Below are positions 9,582 through 19,668 of a stretch of 64,000 nucleotides of DNA, in pieces (the stretch's first letter is position 1; every line of letters begins with the position of its first letter). The notes beneath the pieces were generated by a model. The model saw only the letters and a program-made list of their open reading frames with translations. It was not told where the DNA came from and did not search any database. The position numbers and the translations under genes are program-made. This stretch comes from an uncultured Sphingomonadaceae bacterium. Its GTDB lineage: Bacteria; Pseudomonadota; Alphaproteobacteria; Sphingomonadales; Sphingomonadaceae. The stretch covers positions 1,178,001 through 1,242,000 of the forward strand of contig CANLUL010000001.1 in the NCBI GenBank assembly GCA_947494305.1, in the 5' to 3' direction.

Positions 9582-10109
9582 ATGCCCATTGATGAAAGCC
9601 GAGAGTTCAAACCCATAAACATTGCTCTTCTAACCGTGTCAGATACCCGTTCGATTGAAGAAGATAGTTCCGGCGATATTTTGGCTGATCGCATAGCCAG
9701 AAAAGGTCATAATTTGATTGAGCGTAACCTGCTCAAAGATGACAAATCCAAAATTATTGCTCAACTTCATCAATGGATTGATGACTTAAATGTAGACATC
9801 GTAATTACAACCGGCGGAACGGGACTCACCGGACGTGACTTAATGCCAGAAGCTCTGGATGCAGTTAAGGACAAAGACATCCCAGGATTTGGCGAACTGT
9901 TCCGCTGGCTTAGCTATGAAAAGATCGGCACATCGACAGTACAATCTCGGGCATGTGCGGTTTTATCGCGAGGCACATATATATTCGCTCTTCCTGGTTC
10001 AAATGGTGCGGTTAAAGACGGATGGGATGCCATCTTGGACACCCAATTGGATAGTCGGCATCGTCCCTGCAACTTTGTAGAATTGATGCCTAGACTATTG
10101 GAAAAATAA
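9582..10109 (+). CDS. moaB: MoaB/MogA-type molybdopterin adenylyltransferase
   Basis: Molybdenum cofactor protein of 175 aa. The sequence shows IALLTVSDTRS near the start, TTGGTGLTGRD near residues 72-82 and FALPGSNGAVKDGWD near residue 140, all typical of the MoaB/Mog fold that binds molybdopterin. The frame is open far upstream into divL on the other strand, but ATG at 9582 is preceded by AAGGAA at a good distance and gives the usual N-terminus. It belongs to the same pathway as moaC and moeA at 37.4-39.1 kb. Whether it adenylylates MPT as Mog does or is a structural MoaB cannot be told from sequence alone. Confidence 0.92.
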   Translation: MPIDESREFKPINIALLTVSDTRSIEEDSSGDILADRIARKGHNLIERNLLKDDKSKIIAQLHQWIDDLNVDIVITTGGTGLTGRDLMPEALDAVKDKDIPGFGELFRWLSYEKIGTSTVQSRACAVLSRGTYIFALPGSNGAVKDGWDAILDTQLDSRHRPCNFVELMPRLLEK

Positions 10110-10122
10110 CTCTCCAATTCAT

Positions 10123-10152
10123 TTGTTCTTTATATGTTCTTTATGCTATAGA
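10123..10152 (+). promoter_or_regulatory. SOS promoter with LexA box before the radical SAM gene
   Basis: GTTC at 10125-10128 and GTTC at 10136-10139 are separated by exactly seven bases, the alphaproteobacterial LexA operator. It overlaps a plausible promoter: -35 TTGTTC (10123-10128), 18-base spacer, -10 TATAGA (10147-10152). Transcription would then start only a base or two before the ATG at 10159, so the mRNA would be nearly leaderless. The same box type is present before lexA in this window. Confidence 0.7.
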
Positions 10153-10158
10153 AAGCTC

Positions 10159-11250
10159 ATGTCCAAATCAATCGATCAAAGACCCCTCGCCAAAGGGCGT
10201 GGAGCGATCACCAACGATTCGAGCAACCGTTTCAACCTCCCTTCGCGGGAAATGGACGGGGATTGGCTGGATGATTGCAGACTAATTGATGATCCCGTCA
10301 AACTTCGCACAGAGATTACTTCAGAATTTCCAAGATCGATCATCAACTTCAACAGTTCACCTGACCTGCCATTTGATCGCTCGATTAATGCCTACCGGGG
10401 TTGCGAACATGGATGCATCTATTGCTATGCTAGACCGACCCATGCCTATTACGATCTCTCCCCTGGCCAGGATTTTGAAACCAAGCTGTTCACAAAACCA
10501 AACGCAGCAGAATTGCTGCTTCAGACTTTTGCGAAACCAAGTTACCAGCCGGCACCTTTGGCAATTGGAACCAATACCGATCCTTATCAGCCAATAGAAA
10601 GACAATTTCGAATAACTCGTGCGATATTGGAAGTGATGTTTCAGACGCGACATCCAGTTGGGATCACCACCAAATCTGATAAATTAATGGATGATTTGGA
10701 TTTGCTATCGGAATTGGCAAAACTTCAACTAACAGCCGTTGCTATTTCAGTAACAACTCTCAATCCCGCCACTGCAAGACTGTTGGAACCACGGGCGCCG
10801 TCACCGTCAAAACGTCTCGCTGCGGTTGAGCGATTGCGAATTGCCGGCATACCAGTTCATGTTAACATCGCTCCGGTAGTTCCGGCCATCACAGATCATG
10901 AACTGGAAGATATTGTTAAAATATCAGCTGAAAAAGGAGCGCAAAGCGTGTCCTTCATTCCGGTCCGCTTGCCACATGAAGTTGCGCCCCTGTTTGAAGA
11001 GTGGCTGGAAGCCCATTTCCCCGATCGCAAGGATAAGGTTTTGAACATCATCGCATCCATGCGCAGCGGGAAACGAAACGACCCCAACTTCTATTCACGC
11101 ATGCGTGGCAAAGGACCGTGGGCCGATCTTATTAGAACACGCCTCAAAGTCGCTGCAAGCAAACATGGATTGAACAAAGGTCGGTTTGAACTGCGAACTG
11201 ATTTGTTCAAACGACCTTTGGTCAAAGGCAGTCAGATGGAACTATTCTAA
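10159..11250 (+). CDS. PA0069-family / SPL-like radical SAM protein
   Basis: Radical SAM protein of 363 aa. The iron-sulfur motif is GCEHGCIYCYARP, with Cys82, Cys86 and Cys89 in CxxxCxxC spacing, followed by a TIM-barrel region. The CxxxCxxCYAR pattern and overall length match the PA0069 family, related to spore photoproduct lyase-like proteins; its substrate is not established. ATG at 10159 was chosen over the upstream 10123 codon because the latter lies inside the promoter/LexA box. The SOS-type promoter suggests a part in DNA damage response. The 3' end overlaps the convergent acyl-CoA ligase gene by a few bases. Confidence 0.88.
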   Translation: MSKSIDQRPLAKGRGAITNDSSNRFNLPSREMDGDWLDDCRLIDDPVKLRTEITSEFPRSIINFNSSPDLPFDRSINAYRGCEHGCIYCYARPTHAYYDLSPGQDFETKLFTKPNAAELLLQTFAKPSYQPAPLAIGTNTDPYQPIERQFRITRAILEVMFQTRHPVGITTKSDKLMDDLDLLSELAKLQLTAVAISVTTLNPATARLLEPRAPSPSKRLAAVERLRIAGIPVHVNIAPVVPAITDHELEDIVKISAEKGAQSVSFIPVRLPHEVAPLFEEWLEAHFPDRKDKVLNIIASMRSGKRNDPNFYSRMRGKGPWADLIRTRLKVAASKHGLNKGRFELRTDLFKRPLVKGSQMELF

Positions 11251-12854
11251 GCCTCTTCTAAACTTTTTAGTTTGTAGTCCTTATATTCATCACGCAGCGA
11301 ACGCTTCAGGATTTTTCCAGTCGCTGTGTGCGGCAGTTCTTCGACGAATTTCACTTCATCCGGCAACCACCATTTCGCCACTTTGTCATTGAGATATGCG
11401 ATGACATCTTCCTGAGAAACATCTGTGTCAGGTTTTTTCACCGCCAGCAGCAATGGTCGTTCGTCCCATTTCGGGTGATAGACGCCTACAGCTGCGGCTT
11501 CCGCGATGCCAGGGCATCCGACGGCGGCATTTTCGAGTTCAATCGAACTGATCCACTCACCGCCAGATTTGATGACGTCTTTGGCGCGATCAGTAATCTG
11601 CATGGTACCATCTGGGTGCAGTACAGCAACATCTCCAGTATCGAACCAACCGTCATCCTCAACTGCATCCTCGTCGGCGCGGTAATAGCGCTGAATAATC
11701 CACGGGCCCCTAATTTCAAGAGATCCGCTAGTTTCACCATCGCGAGGCGCAACATTGCCTTCTTCATCGATTACCCGCAGTTCGACACCGAAAGGTGGTC
11801 GGCCCTGCTTGCATACAACATCGACTTGCTCATCAAAGCTCAAGCTGTCCCAATGGGCTGGCAAAGCACCAGTAGTTCCGATGGGAGAAGTCTCGGTCAT
11901 ACCCCAAGCATGAGCCACACGGACACCGTTTTTCATCAAGCGTTCTACCATTGCACGAGGGGCAGCAGATCCTCCGATAACAACTACTTTCAAGTCTCCA
12001 TAGTCTCCGCCATTCTGATCCATATCCGCGAACATCGAAAGCCATACGGTCGGGACACCAGCACTGTGTGTGACGCCTTCTTCACGCATCAACTTCCACA
12101 AGACCGGCGCTTCATTGCTGGCAGAGAAGACCATCTTTGCACCCACAGCCGCGCATGCAAAGGGTAATCCCCATGCATTGGCATGAAACATCGGTACGAC
12201 TGGTAACATCACCGACCGAGTAGACAGATCCATGACATCAGGCTGTGTTTCGGTGATGGCGTGAATCACATTTGAACGATGCTCATAAAGCACCCCTTTA
12301 GGGTTCCCAGTCGTCCCACTTGTATAACAAAGCCCACAGGGGTCGTTCTCATCAACATCCACCCAATCAAAATTGCCATCTTCCGCATCTACCAATTCGC
12401 GAAATGTTGGGTAGTCACCTTTTTCGCCATCGAACTGGATATAGTGTTCAACGGTTTTCAACTGCGGTTTCAACATTTCAACAATTGGTGCGAACATTTT
12501 GTCGAACAGCAACACACGGTCTTCCGCATGATTGATTATATAAACCAATTGCTCTTCAAAGAGACGCGGGTTCACAGTGTGCAGAATACCGCCAATGCCT
12601 GCACTACCATACCAACTGACCAAGTGATGGACATGGTTCATCGCTATCGTCGCAATGCGGTCACCTTTCTGCATTCCCAGTCGATGGAGCGCTTGCGAAA
12701 ATTTGCGCGCTTCCAGACCTACCTCACCCCAATTGCTGCGGGTTGTGTTGCCATCTGCCCAATAGCTTACGATTTCGCGATCGCTATGCTCTCGAGCGGC
12801 ATGATCTATTAGGTTAGTGATTTTTAGTGCGCTAGCCTGCATTGCTCCAGCCAT
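11247..12854 (-). CDS. Medium/long-chain fatty acid-CoA ligase
   Basis: AMP-forming acyl-CoA synthetase of 535 aa. The AMP-binding loop [11 protein letters not shown] lies at about residues 177-187, the GMTETSP motif near 320, [18 protein letters not shown] near 390-410 and the C-terminal KSGGEWISS hinge region near 440. It activates a carboxylic acid, most likely a medium or long fatty acid, as the acyl-adenylate and then the CoA thioester. Substrate length cannot be read from the sequence. Start ATG at 12854; another in-frame ATG is four codons in. It stands alone between the radical SAM gene (convergent) and dnaE (55 bases upstream, same strand). Confidence 0.9.
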   Translation of the reverse strand: MAGAMQASALKITNLIDHAAREHSDREIVSYWADGNTTRSNWGEVGLEARKFSQALHRLGMQKGDRIATIAMNHVHHLVSWYGSAGIGGILHTVNPRLFEEQLVYIINHAEDRVLLFDKMFAPIVEMLKPQLKTVEHYIQFDGEKGDYPTFRELVDAEDGNFDWVDVDENDPCGLCYTSGTTGNPKGVLYEHRSNVIHAITETQPDVMDLSTRSVMLPVVPMFHANAWGLPFACAAVGAKMVFSASNEAPVLWKLMREEGVTHSAGVPTVWLSMFADMDQNGGDYGDLKVVVIGGSAAPRAMVERLMKNGVRVAHAWGMTETSPIGTTGALPAHWDSLSFDEQVDVVCKQGRPPFGVELRVIDEEGNVAPRDGETSGSLEIRGPWIIQRYYRADEDAVEDDGWFDTGDVAVLHPDGTMQITDRAKDVIKSGGEWISSIELENAAVGCPGIAEAAAVGVYHPKWDERPLLLAVKKPDTDVSQEDVIAYLNDKVAKWWLPDEVKFVEELPHTATGKILKRSLRDEYKDYKLKSLEEA

Positions 12855-12909
12855 TATACTCTCCGATTTTACCTGATTATGATTTGGGGCGTTTTTCGAA
12901 TGTTTCTAG

Positions 12910-15900
12910 CTAACTGACAAGCCTTAAATTTGGTTTCGATACACGCTTAGGCCTTGCGGCACCAGCTGGCCCCAGTTTCACATTTTCAATGCCGTTTATC
13001 TTGCTGAGCGTTTCAACAATCTCTGCATCTAGTTGGAACGATCGTCCGAGACTCAAAAGAGAGAACTTATCATCAAGACTAGCTACCTTTATAACAAGTT
13101 CGCTCTTTCCGCCTGCCAACGGCGCTAGCAGGTTCTTAAGTTCCTGAAGTGCATCCAAATTTCGAACGTCCAATTCCATCTTGGTCCGGGTGATTTTCTC
13201 CAGATTATCGAGCGGGCGCACTTGCCTGATGGCTACTCTTGGGTTTTCATCTGCGGAGAGCTGATCCAATTCCACATCAAGCAAAGCACAACGGCCTTCT
13301 TTCGCCAATTCGGCCAAACTGTTACAATGATCCTCTTCAAAACAGCTTCCAGAAAACTGGCCGCTACTATCGGACAGGTCACATAATACGAAACGATTGC
13401 CCCGTTTGCTTTCCCGCCAACGAACACCTTCTATTAGAGCCGCCATCTTTGCTGGCTTTCGCTGTCCCTCACCGATGGGATCACCCTCACAAAGCGAAGC
13501 ATAAGTTTGCGCTCCATGTGACGTTGTAACAGCTTGAAACTGCGTAATTGGGTGCGAAGCAAAATAGAAACCAAATGCATCCCGTTCATGCACCATGGTC
13601 TCGCTCAAATTCCATGAGGCATCCTGCGGCAATCGGATTGCTTGCATGGCATCACTGCTACCTTCACCAAATAGTCCGCCCTGCCCGCTTTCACGAGCAT
13701 CCGCTGCACTATTGGCGACAGATAGAATTATATCCGCTCCATCATGGACCGCCGCCCTATTCGGTTCCAAATCATCAAATGCACCAGCAGCAGATAGACT
13801 TTCAATCTGGCGCTTGTTCAACCCATGTGGATCAATCCGGCCAGCAAAGTCATCAACGGATGTATAAGGTCCGCCGGATGTGCGTTCTTCAACCAATTGT
13901 TGCATAGCCTTTTCACCGACATTTTTAAGACCGGCCAAAGCATATCTAACCGCAAGCAAAGCGCCTTCTTGCTCTTCAACCGCAAATGAGGGGCGACTCT
14001 TATTGATAGATGGCGGCAGGACCGCCACTCCAAGCCGTTTCATATCATCCACAAAAATACTAAGTTTTTCAGATTGATGCATGTCGAAACACATAGATGC
14101 CGCATAAAATTCATGCGGATAATGTGCTTTCAACCAAGCGGTTTGATAAGCAAGCAATGCATACGCCGCCGCGTGAGACTTGTTAAAACCATAGCCCGCA
14201 AATTTATCGATCAAATCGAATAGTTCATTAGCTTGTGGTGCGGACAGATCCTTTTCCGCTGCGCCCTCGACAAAGCGGCTGCGCTGCGCATCCATTTCCG
14301 CCTGAATCTTTTTGCCCATCGCACGGCGGAGCAAATCCGCTTCTCCAAGCGAGTAACCGGCAATCACCTGTGCCGCCTGCATCACCTGTTCCTGATAAAC
14401 AAAGATACCGTAGGTCTCTTTCAAAATACCCTCGAGCAACGGATGTGGATAGGCCAATTCTGCGCGCCCGTTTTTCCGATCACCAAATAACGGAATGTTA
14501 TCCATTGGGCCTGGTCGATATAGAGAAACCAGCGCAATAATATCGCCGAAATTTGTGGGTTTCACAGCCGCCAACGTGCGACGCATTCCTTCCGATTCAA
14601 GCTGAAAAACTCCAACCGTGTCGCCGCTTTGGAGCAATTCAAACACCTTGGGATCATCCCATGTGAGCCCATCCAGATCGACTTCAATATTGCGTTCGGA
14701 AAGCAGTTCGACAGCCTTTTTAAGAACCGAGAGGGTCTTCAACCCAAGAAAGTCAAACTTGACCAGCCCCGCTTTCTCGACAAACTTCATATCGAATTGC
14801 GTAACCGGTAAATCAGATCGAGGGTCACGATATAGCGGTACCAATTGATCCAATGGACGGTCACCGATAACCACACCGGCAGCATGAGTAGAGCTATGTC
14901 TCGGCAAGCCTTCCAGTTTCATGGCCAGGTCGAATAGGCGCCGCACATCTGCTTGTTTGTATTCCTGAACAAGTTCTGAAATGCCGTTTAGCGCGCGCTT
15001 TAGGTCCCACGGGTCTGTCGGATGATTGGGAACTAACTTGGTCAGCCTGTCCACTTGACCATAAGGCATCTGCAGAACACGTCCCACATCTCGAAGCACC
15101 GCGCGTGCTTTCAATTTTCCGAACGTAATTATCTGTGCGACCTGGCCGGAACCATATTTCTCTTGGACATAGCGAATAACTTCGCCGCGACGGGTTTCAC
15201 AAAAGTCGATATCGAAATCCGGCATCGACACACGTTCGGGGTTTAGAAACCGCTCAAATAGCAATCCCAATTCTATTGGATCTAGATCGGTAATAGTAAG
15301 CGCCCAAGCGACAACCGAGCCTGCACCCGATCCACGGCCGGGACCAACCGGAATATCCTGTTCCTTTGCCCACTTAATAAAATCAGCAACAATCAAAAAA
15401 TAGCCGGGAAAGCCCATTTTCATGATAACATCTAATTCAAAGTCTAACCGGTCAAAATAGACTTTCCTGTCATCCGTCGATAGCGCACCAGTGCGCGCCA
15501 GACGTAATTCCAGACCACTATGCGCATCCCTGCGCAATTGGTCCGCTTCGCCAGCTAGGTCCCCCGCCAAGCTAGGCAAAATAGGGTCGCGTTTCGGTGG
15601 AGAGTAAGCACAGCGCTGAGCGATCACTGCGGTATTTTCTAAGGCCTCGGGAATGTCAGAGAATAGATCCTCCATCACCAATGCACTTTTTATCCAAAGA
15701 TGCGGTGACGGCTTCTCTCGGTCATCGCTCTCAATATAGGTCGAACTTGCGATACACTTCATGGCGTCGTGTGCTTCATGAAAATCGGGCTCTGCGAAAC
15801 AACTCGGATTGGTTGCAACCATCGGAATGTTTCGATCCATTGCCAGTTTGATCAAGCCAGCCTCAGCCGCTTCCTCTACCGGATTATCGCGGCGAGATAG

Positions 15901-16413
15901 CTCCATATACAGCCTGCTCGGGAAATATTGCTGTAACTGGCTAAGATAGGCTTCTGCATCTGACTGTTGTTCTTCAGCAATCAACTTGGTGACTGCACCT
16001 TCTCCCCCACCCGTCAATGCAAGCAAGCCGTCACTATGCTCCGCAAGCATATCCAAAGCTATGTGAGCATCAAGTTCAGACGGTCGATCCAGATGGGATG
16101 CCGAGACCAACCGGCATAAGTTTTCATACCCCTTTTCGTTCTGCGCAAAGAGCGCGAGCCAGTCGAACATCGGCTTTTCGCGTTCGCCAGGACGAGCAAT
16201 TCTCAGAAAACAGCCAGTGATCGGTTGAACACCTTCACTACGACAACCGTCGTCAAATGCCATCGAAGCAAAAAGTCCAATCCGATCGCATAGCGCAACG
16301 GCTGGAAAACCACGCTCTTTCGCAGCCGATCCAATTGCTTTCGGTTCTATGGCACCATCCAAAATGGTATAAGCCGAAAAAGCGCGCAAATGTACAAAGG
16401 GTGATTCAGCCAT
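12910..16413 (-). CDS. dnaE: DNA polymerase III alpha subunit
   Basis: Replicative polymerase DnaE (1167 aa, full length for DnaE1). The N-terminal PHP domain opens with FVHLRAFSAYTILDGA; the palm contains GPGRGSGAGSVVAWAL and the catalytic Asp pair in SMPDFDIDFCE near residues 395-405; a helix-hairpin-helix follows in the 800s and an OB domain towards the C-terminus. It polymerises both strands in the replisome with DnaN. The upstream 89 bases separate it from the gpx pair on the same strand, so cotranscription is possible. No LexA box was seen upstream, unlike the ImuC/DnaE2 paralogue expected in an SOS cassette. Confidence 0.96.
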   Translation of the reverse strand: MAESPFVHLRAFSAYTILDGAIEPKAIGSAAKERGFPAVALCDRIGLFASMAFDDGCRSEGVQPITGCFLRIARPGEREKPMFDWLALFAQNEKGYENLCRLVSASHLDRPSELDAHIALDMLAEHSDGLLALTGGGEGAVTKLIAEEQQSDAEAYLSQLQQYFPSRLYMELSRRDNPVEEAAEAGLIKLAMDRNIPMVATNPSCFAEPDFHEAHDAMKCIASSTYIESDDREKPSPHLWIKSALVMEDLFSDIPEALENTAVIAQRCAYSPPKRDPILPSLAGDLAGEADQLRRDAHSGLELRLARTGALSTDDRKVYFDRLDFELDVIMKMGFPGYFLIVADFIKWAKEQDIPVGPGRGSGAGSVVAWALTITDLDPIELGLLFERFLNPERVSMPDFDIDFCETRRGEVIRYVQEKYGSGQVAQIITFGKLKARAVLRDVGRVLQMPYGQVDRLTKLVPNHPTDPWDLKRALNGISELVQEYKQADVRRLFDLAMKLEGLPRHSSTHAAGVVIGDRPLDQLVPLYRDPRSDLPVTQFDMKFVEKAGLVKFDFLGLKTLSVLKKAVELLSERNIEVDLDGLTWDDPKVFELLQSGDTVGVFQLESEGMRRTLAAVKPTNFGDIIALVSLYRPGPMDNIPLFGDRKNGRAELAYPHPLLEGILKETYGIFVYQEQVMQAAQVIAGYSLGEADLLRRAMGKKIQAEMDAQRSRFVEGAAEKDLSAPQANELFDLIDKFAGYGFNKSHAAAYALLAYQTAWLKAHYPHEFYAASMCFDMHQSEKLSIFVDDMKRLGVAVLPPSINKSRPSFAVEEQEGALLAVRYALAGLKNVGEKAMQQLVEERTSGGPYTSVDDFAGRIDPHGLNKRQIESLSAAGAFDDLEPNRAAVHDGADIILSVANSAADARESGQGGLFGEGSSDAMQAIRLPQDASWNLSETMVHERDAFGFYFASHPITQFQAVTTSHGAQTYASLCEGDPIGEGQRKPAKMAALIEGVRWRESKRGNRFVLCDLSDSSGQFSGSCFEEDHCNSLAELAKEGRCALLDVELDQLSADENPRVAIRQVRPLDNLEKITRTKMELDVRNLDALQELKNLLAPLAGGKSELVIKVASLDDKFSLLSLGRSFQLDAEIVETLSKINGIENVKLGPAGAARPKRVSKPNLRLVS

Positions 16414-16502
16414 TGGATGAACCTAATGGCGGCAGGAGGTTTTCGCCATCTATTTAGCGTTTTCGAATCCTCTATCGACTAGTTTTCCACAACTTCGTTG
16501 GG

Positions 16503-16826
16503 CTATTTCTCTTCACTGACCTTTCGCCGAACATCTCGAATTGTAGACCACGCCCCATAAACAACGAGAATTGCGAGAAATATCCAAACCCAAAGCGGTA
16601 TATTTTTTCCAGCAACGGCCAAATACAAATAGGCTGAGATAAAAAAGAAACCCGCGCTGAGCACAGGAAGTACGATAGACTTACCTGCCTTCTTAAACTT
16701 CACAAGCCACGCGATAGAGGCCAAGAAAAACGGGATCGCGCCGATATATATTGCGCCGAAAATCCATGGGTTCACACCGTAATTCTGGCCGAGCGATAGA
16801 AACCATTCCTGAAACCCCTCAATCAT
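16503..16826 (-). CDS. Small three-helix membrane protein of unknown function
   Basis: 107-residue protein with three predicted membrane segments (about 18-42, 51-72 and 77-95) and a basic C-terminal tail (TIRDVRRKVSEEK). I do not recognise a family with a known function. The start ATG at 16826 overlaps the stop of the glutathione peroxidase gene (ATGA), so the two are almost certainly cotranscribed and translationally coupled. Context alone would hint at an envelope or oxidative-stress role, but nothing in the sequence proves it. Confidence 0.75.
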   Translation of the reverse strand: MIEGFQEWFLSLGQNYGVNPWIFGAIYIGAIPFFLASIAWLVKFKKAGKSIVLPVLSAGFFFISAYLYLAVAGKNIPLWVWIFLAILVVYGAWSTIRDVRRKVSEEK

Positions 16827-17296
16827 AGAAGTGCTTCAATTTCGGATTTTAACTGCTCCGGTTTAACAGCCGGCCCATGCCTTGCGACAACATTGCCTTC
16901 GCGGTCGACCAAAAATTTGGTGAAATTCCATTTGATACGCGATCCTAGAAGCCCGCCTTTTTCCTCACGCAAAAATTCCCAAAGAGGGTCAGCATTTTTA
17001 CCGTTTACGTCAATTTTACCCATGAGTGGAAAACTGACTTCATAGTTTAAAGTGCAGAAGTTTTTGATTTCTTCGGCATCACCGGGCTCCTGATTGCCAA
17101 ATTGATTACAGGGGAATGCCAAAATCTCGAGGCCTTGATCTTTATATTCGCGATACAAAGCTTCCAATCCTTCATATTGCGGAGTGAAGCCGCATTTCGA
17201 AGCTGTGTTGACGATCAACAGCACTTTGCCATCATATTTAGCTAGGCTTTCCGGAGATCCATCAGCCTGCTTCACTTCAAATCCATTTACTTGCAT
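16823..17296 (-). CDS. Glutathione peroxidase family protein
   Basis: Thiol peroxidase of the glutathione peroxidase family, 157 aa. The peroxidatic Cys is in TASKCGFTPQYEGL (about Cys36), the second signature is LAFPCNQFGNQEPG (about residues 64-77) with the resolving-type Cys/Gln region, and the catalytic Trp/Asn element is IKWNFTKFLVD near residue 125. It is a cysteine, not selenocysteine, enzyme; many bacterial members use thioredoxin rather than glutathione. Cytoplasmic, no signal peptide. First gene of a two-gene unit with the small membrane protein. Confidence 0.93.
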   Translation of the reverse strand: MQVNGFEVKQADGSPESLAKYDGKVLLIVNTASKCGFTPQYEGLEALYREYKDQGLEILAFPCNQFGNQEPGDAEEIKNFCTLNYEVSFPLMGKIDVNGKNADPLWEFLREEKGGLLGSRIKWNFTKFLVDREGNVVARHGPAVKPEQLKSEIEALL

Positions 17297-17382
17297 GTTG
17301 CGCCCTGTCTATTTTCTTAACTGTCGAAACTTGGGTCTTTGATAGCAAAAGTCAAAACTTAATTGTCTAGCCCCTGAAAACG

Positions 17383-18057
17383 CTAGCTTAATATCCCATC
17401 GTGCAGGCGAACAACCCGGTCCATCTTTGCCGCTAGACGTTCGTTATGCGTCGCGATAAGTGCTGCACTACCCTCTTCCCGGACAAGTGCCATCATTTCT
17501 TCTAGCACAATATCTGCCGTCTTCTCATCAAGATTGCCAGTCGGCTCATCTGCAAGAACAAGTTTTGGAGCATTAGCCAATGCGCGCGCAACGGCGACCC
17601 GTTGTTGTTCACCCCCGGACAATTTACTTGGTTTATGCTCCAATCGATCACCCAATCCCAGGCTTGTCAATAACGTACTAGCGCGATGATCAGCATCATT
17701 CGGTTCAGTCCCATAGATAAGTTGTGGCATAACGACATTTTCAAGTGCCGAAAAATCCGGAAGCAAGTGATGGAATTGATAGACAAAGCCGAGCAGCTCA
17801 CGGCGAATTCGGGTATGACCGCTAGCCGACATCTGGGACGTCTCTTCGCCGCACAGTTTTATTGAGCCTTCAAATCCTCCCTCCAGCAATCCAACAGCCT
17901 GAAGCAATGTTGATTTACCCGAACCAGAGGGTCCTAGTAAGGCTACAATTTCCTGAGGCTTGATATCCAAATTCACGCCCCTCAGAACATCAATCTGTAT
18001 TTCACCCTGCACAAAGCTACGCCGGACATCATGCAATTGAACAACAAGATCATTCAT
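17383..18057 (-). CDS. lolD: Lipoprotein-releasing ABC transporter ATP-binding protein LolD
   Basis: ABC ATPase of 224 aa. Walker [10 protein letters not shown] (about residues 42-50), Q-loop region, signature [15 protein letters not shown] (about 145-159) and Walker [16 protein letters not shown] are all intact. The LolD/MacB type and the adjacent FtsX-like permease identify the system that extracts outer-membrane-destined lipoproteins from the inner membrane. The start overlaps the permease stop by 8 bases, so subunits are produced together. Confidence 0.93.
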   Translation of the reverse strand: MNDLVVQLHDVRRSFVQGEIQIDVLRGVNLDIKPQEIVALLGPSGSGKSTLLQAVGLLEGGFEGSIKLCGEETSQMSASGHTRIRRELLGFVYQFHHLLPDFSALENVVMPQLIYGTEPNDADHRASTLLTSLGLGDRLEHKPSKLSGGEQQRVAVARALANAPKLVLADEPTGNLDEKTADIVLEEMMALVREEGSAALIATHNERLAAKMDRVVRLHDGILS

Positions 18058-19300
18058 AGCGCAAAACCTGCACTGGATCAGTACTCGCTGCCTTATAGGC
18101 AGGATAGAGGGTTGCTAGAAAGCTGAAGAACAACGCTAGTGAACAAATACCAAAAACTTCGAACGGGTCTGTGCGTGCCGGTAACTCGGTAAGAAACCGA
18201 ATAGATGGATCCCAAAGATTTTGTCCTGTGACAAACTGAACAAAATTAATCACGTTTTGCCGAAAGTAGATCGCGATGAGACCCAAAATCACCCCTGCCA
18301 GTATACCAAGAAATCCAATAGACGTTCCTACAACTACAAATATTCGGGTAAGCGATACCCGCGTTGCACCCATAGTCCGCAAAATCGCGATGTCCCGGGT
18401 TTTCGCCCTTACCAGCATGATTAGCGAAGATAAGATATTAAACACCGCTACCAGAATAATGATCGACAATATTACAAACATAACAACTCGCTCAACCTGA
18501 AGAGTCTCAAACAGCGAGGCATTCATGGTTTGCCAATCGGTAATGACAGCTCGATCAGCTACTTTTGGTACTAAGGGCGCCAGTATCTGTCCGACTTTGT
18601 CAGCGTCTTCAGTTTTGATTTCGATCATTCCTATTTGATCACCCAATAGAAGTAATGTCTGCGCATCCTCCATCGGCATGAAAACATAGGCTTTATCATA
18701 GTCGTAAACGCCAACCTCGAATATTGCCACGACTTCATATGCGATTTCTCGCGGGACGGTGCCAAAAGGCGTCGATCGCCCTTGTGGATTTATGATCGTA
18801 ATCCGGCTTCCTACTTGAGCGCCCAGGGTTGTGGCCAACCGGCTACCAATGCCTACACGGCTCGCTCCCGGTTCCAGACGGTTGAGATCACCAGCAACAG
18901 TTTTCCCATCTAAAGTATCATTATTCACGATGTCTGACACTTGCATTCCGCGAACCATCACAGCTTCAACTCGGCCGTTAAACGTTCCCAATAGCGGTTG
19001 CTCTATCATCGGAGAGGCTGAAACTACTCCTTCAGTTTTTCTGGTGTCTTCGAGGAGATCGCGCCATTCTGGAAGTCTGCCACCATATCCTTGAACCACG
19101 GCGTGTCCATTTAAGCCGACAATCTTGTCAAAAAGCTCGGCTCGAAAACCGTTCATAACGCTCATAACTACGATAAGAGCTGCCACTCCCAGCATAACTG
19201 CAACCAAACTGATACTGGCAACCAGGAAGATAAAACCCTCCCCCTTGCCCGGTAACAAATAGCGTTTTGCAATGACCCATTCATAACGGGATAAGAACAT
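18050..19300 (-). CDS. lolC: Lipoprotein-releasing permease LolC/LolE
   Basis: Inner-membrane permease of 416 aa. It has an N-terminal transmembrane helix (about 22-47) preceded by [23 protein letters not shown], a large periplasmic MacB-like domain (about 50-265), and three C-terminal helices of the FtsX fold. There is a single permease gene here rather than separate lolC and lolE, as in LolCDF-type species where one protein serves as homodimer; that reading is an inference. With LolD it passes lipoproteins to LolA. The start ATG is at 19300, with a large inverted repeat 60-100 bases upstream. Confidence 0.9.
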   Translation of the reverse strand: MFLSRYEWVIAKRYLLPGKGEGFIFLVASISLVAVMLGVAALIVVMSVMNGFRAELFDKIVGLNGHAVVQGYGGRLPEWRDLLEDTRKTEGVVSASPMIEQPLLGTFNGRVEAVMVRGMQVSDIVNNDTLDGKTVAGDLNRLEPGASRVGIGSRLATTLGAQVGSRITIINPQGRSTPFGTVPREIAYEVVAIFEVGVYDYDKAYVFMPMEDAQTLLLLGDQIGMIEIKTEDADKVGQILAPLVPKVADRAVITDWQTMNASLFETLQVERVVMFVILSIIILVAVFNILSSLIMLVRAKTRDIAILRTMGATRVSLTRIFVVVGTSIGFLGILAGVILGLIAIYFRQNVINFVQFVTGQNLWDPSIRFLTELPARTDPFEVFGICSLALFFSFLATLYPAYKAASTDPVQVLRYE

Positions 19301-19361
19301 GCGGTTGGGAACTTCCAGTTGTTTTCACGTCGGCTTTAGAATTGCCTCGTCACGCAAGCAA

Positions 19362-19399
19362 GTGTCATCATAGTTAATATGCTGTTGCTATAATGACAC
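19362..19399. repeat. 12-base inverted repeat with 14-base spacer
   Basis: Left arm GTGTCATCATAG (19362-19373), right arm CTATAATGACAC (19388-19399); the arms pair at 11 of 12 positions. The right arm includes TATAAT (19389-19394). On the minus strand it lies 62-99 bases before the lolC start. It could be an operator or an mRNA hairpin. Confidence 0.65.
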
Positions 19400-19489
19400 A
19401 AAGCTGAACGAATATGCCTCACACGCAATAATTGCCATGACAAATTTGTTACATTCGATCACATAAGATGCAGAATCAATCGCCGTTAA

Positions 19490-19630
19490 AGGCCATGGTT
19501 CAGGGATCTTTTCTGGTTCCGCCCAGTGTTGGGGGACAAGGGGCGTTGAATAGGAAGAGAAAACAGGGGTCGATTTTATCGTCACCATTATCGCCCGGAT
19601 GTTTAACGACATCCGGGCGTTTTTCTTTTA
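19490..19630 (+). ncRNA. Candidate small RNA ending in a rho-independent terminator
   Basis: No gene on the plus strand precedes the strong terminator at 19592-19630, so it must end a transcript that starts within the preceding 300 bases. The stretch before it contains a possible CGCCC...GGGCG hairpin (around 19526-19552) and G-rich runs. No Rfam family was recognised and the 5' end is not defined; a promoter could be the TATAAT at 19389-19394 or another site. Low confidence. Confidence 0.35.
19592..19630 (+). terminator. Strong rho-independent terminator
   Basis: Perfect 11-base stem CGCCCGGATGT / ACATCCGGGCG (19592-19602 and 19609-19619) with a six-base loop, followed by TTTTTTCTTTT. Plus strand. 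Confidence 0.9.
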
Positions 19631-19668
19631 AGCTATTGATTTCGCTGTTCTTAAAATCAGCTCCACCT

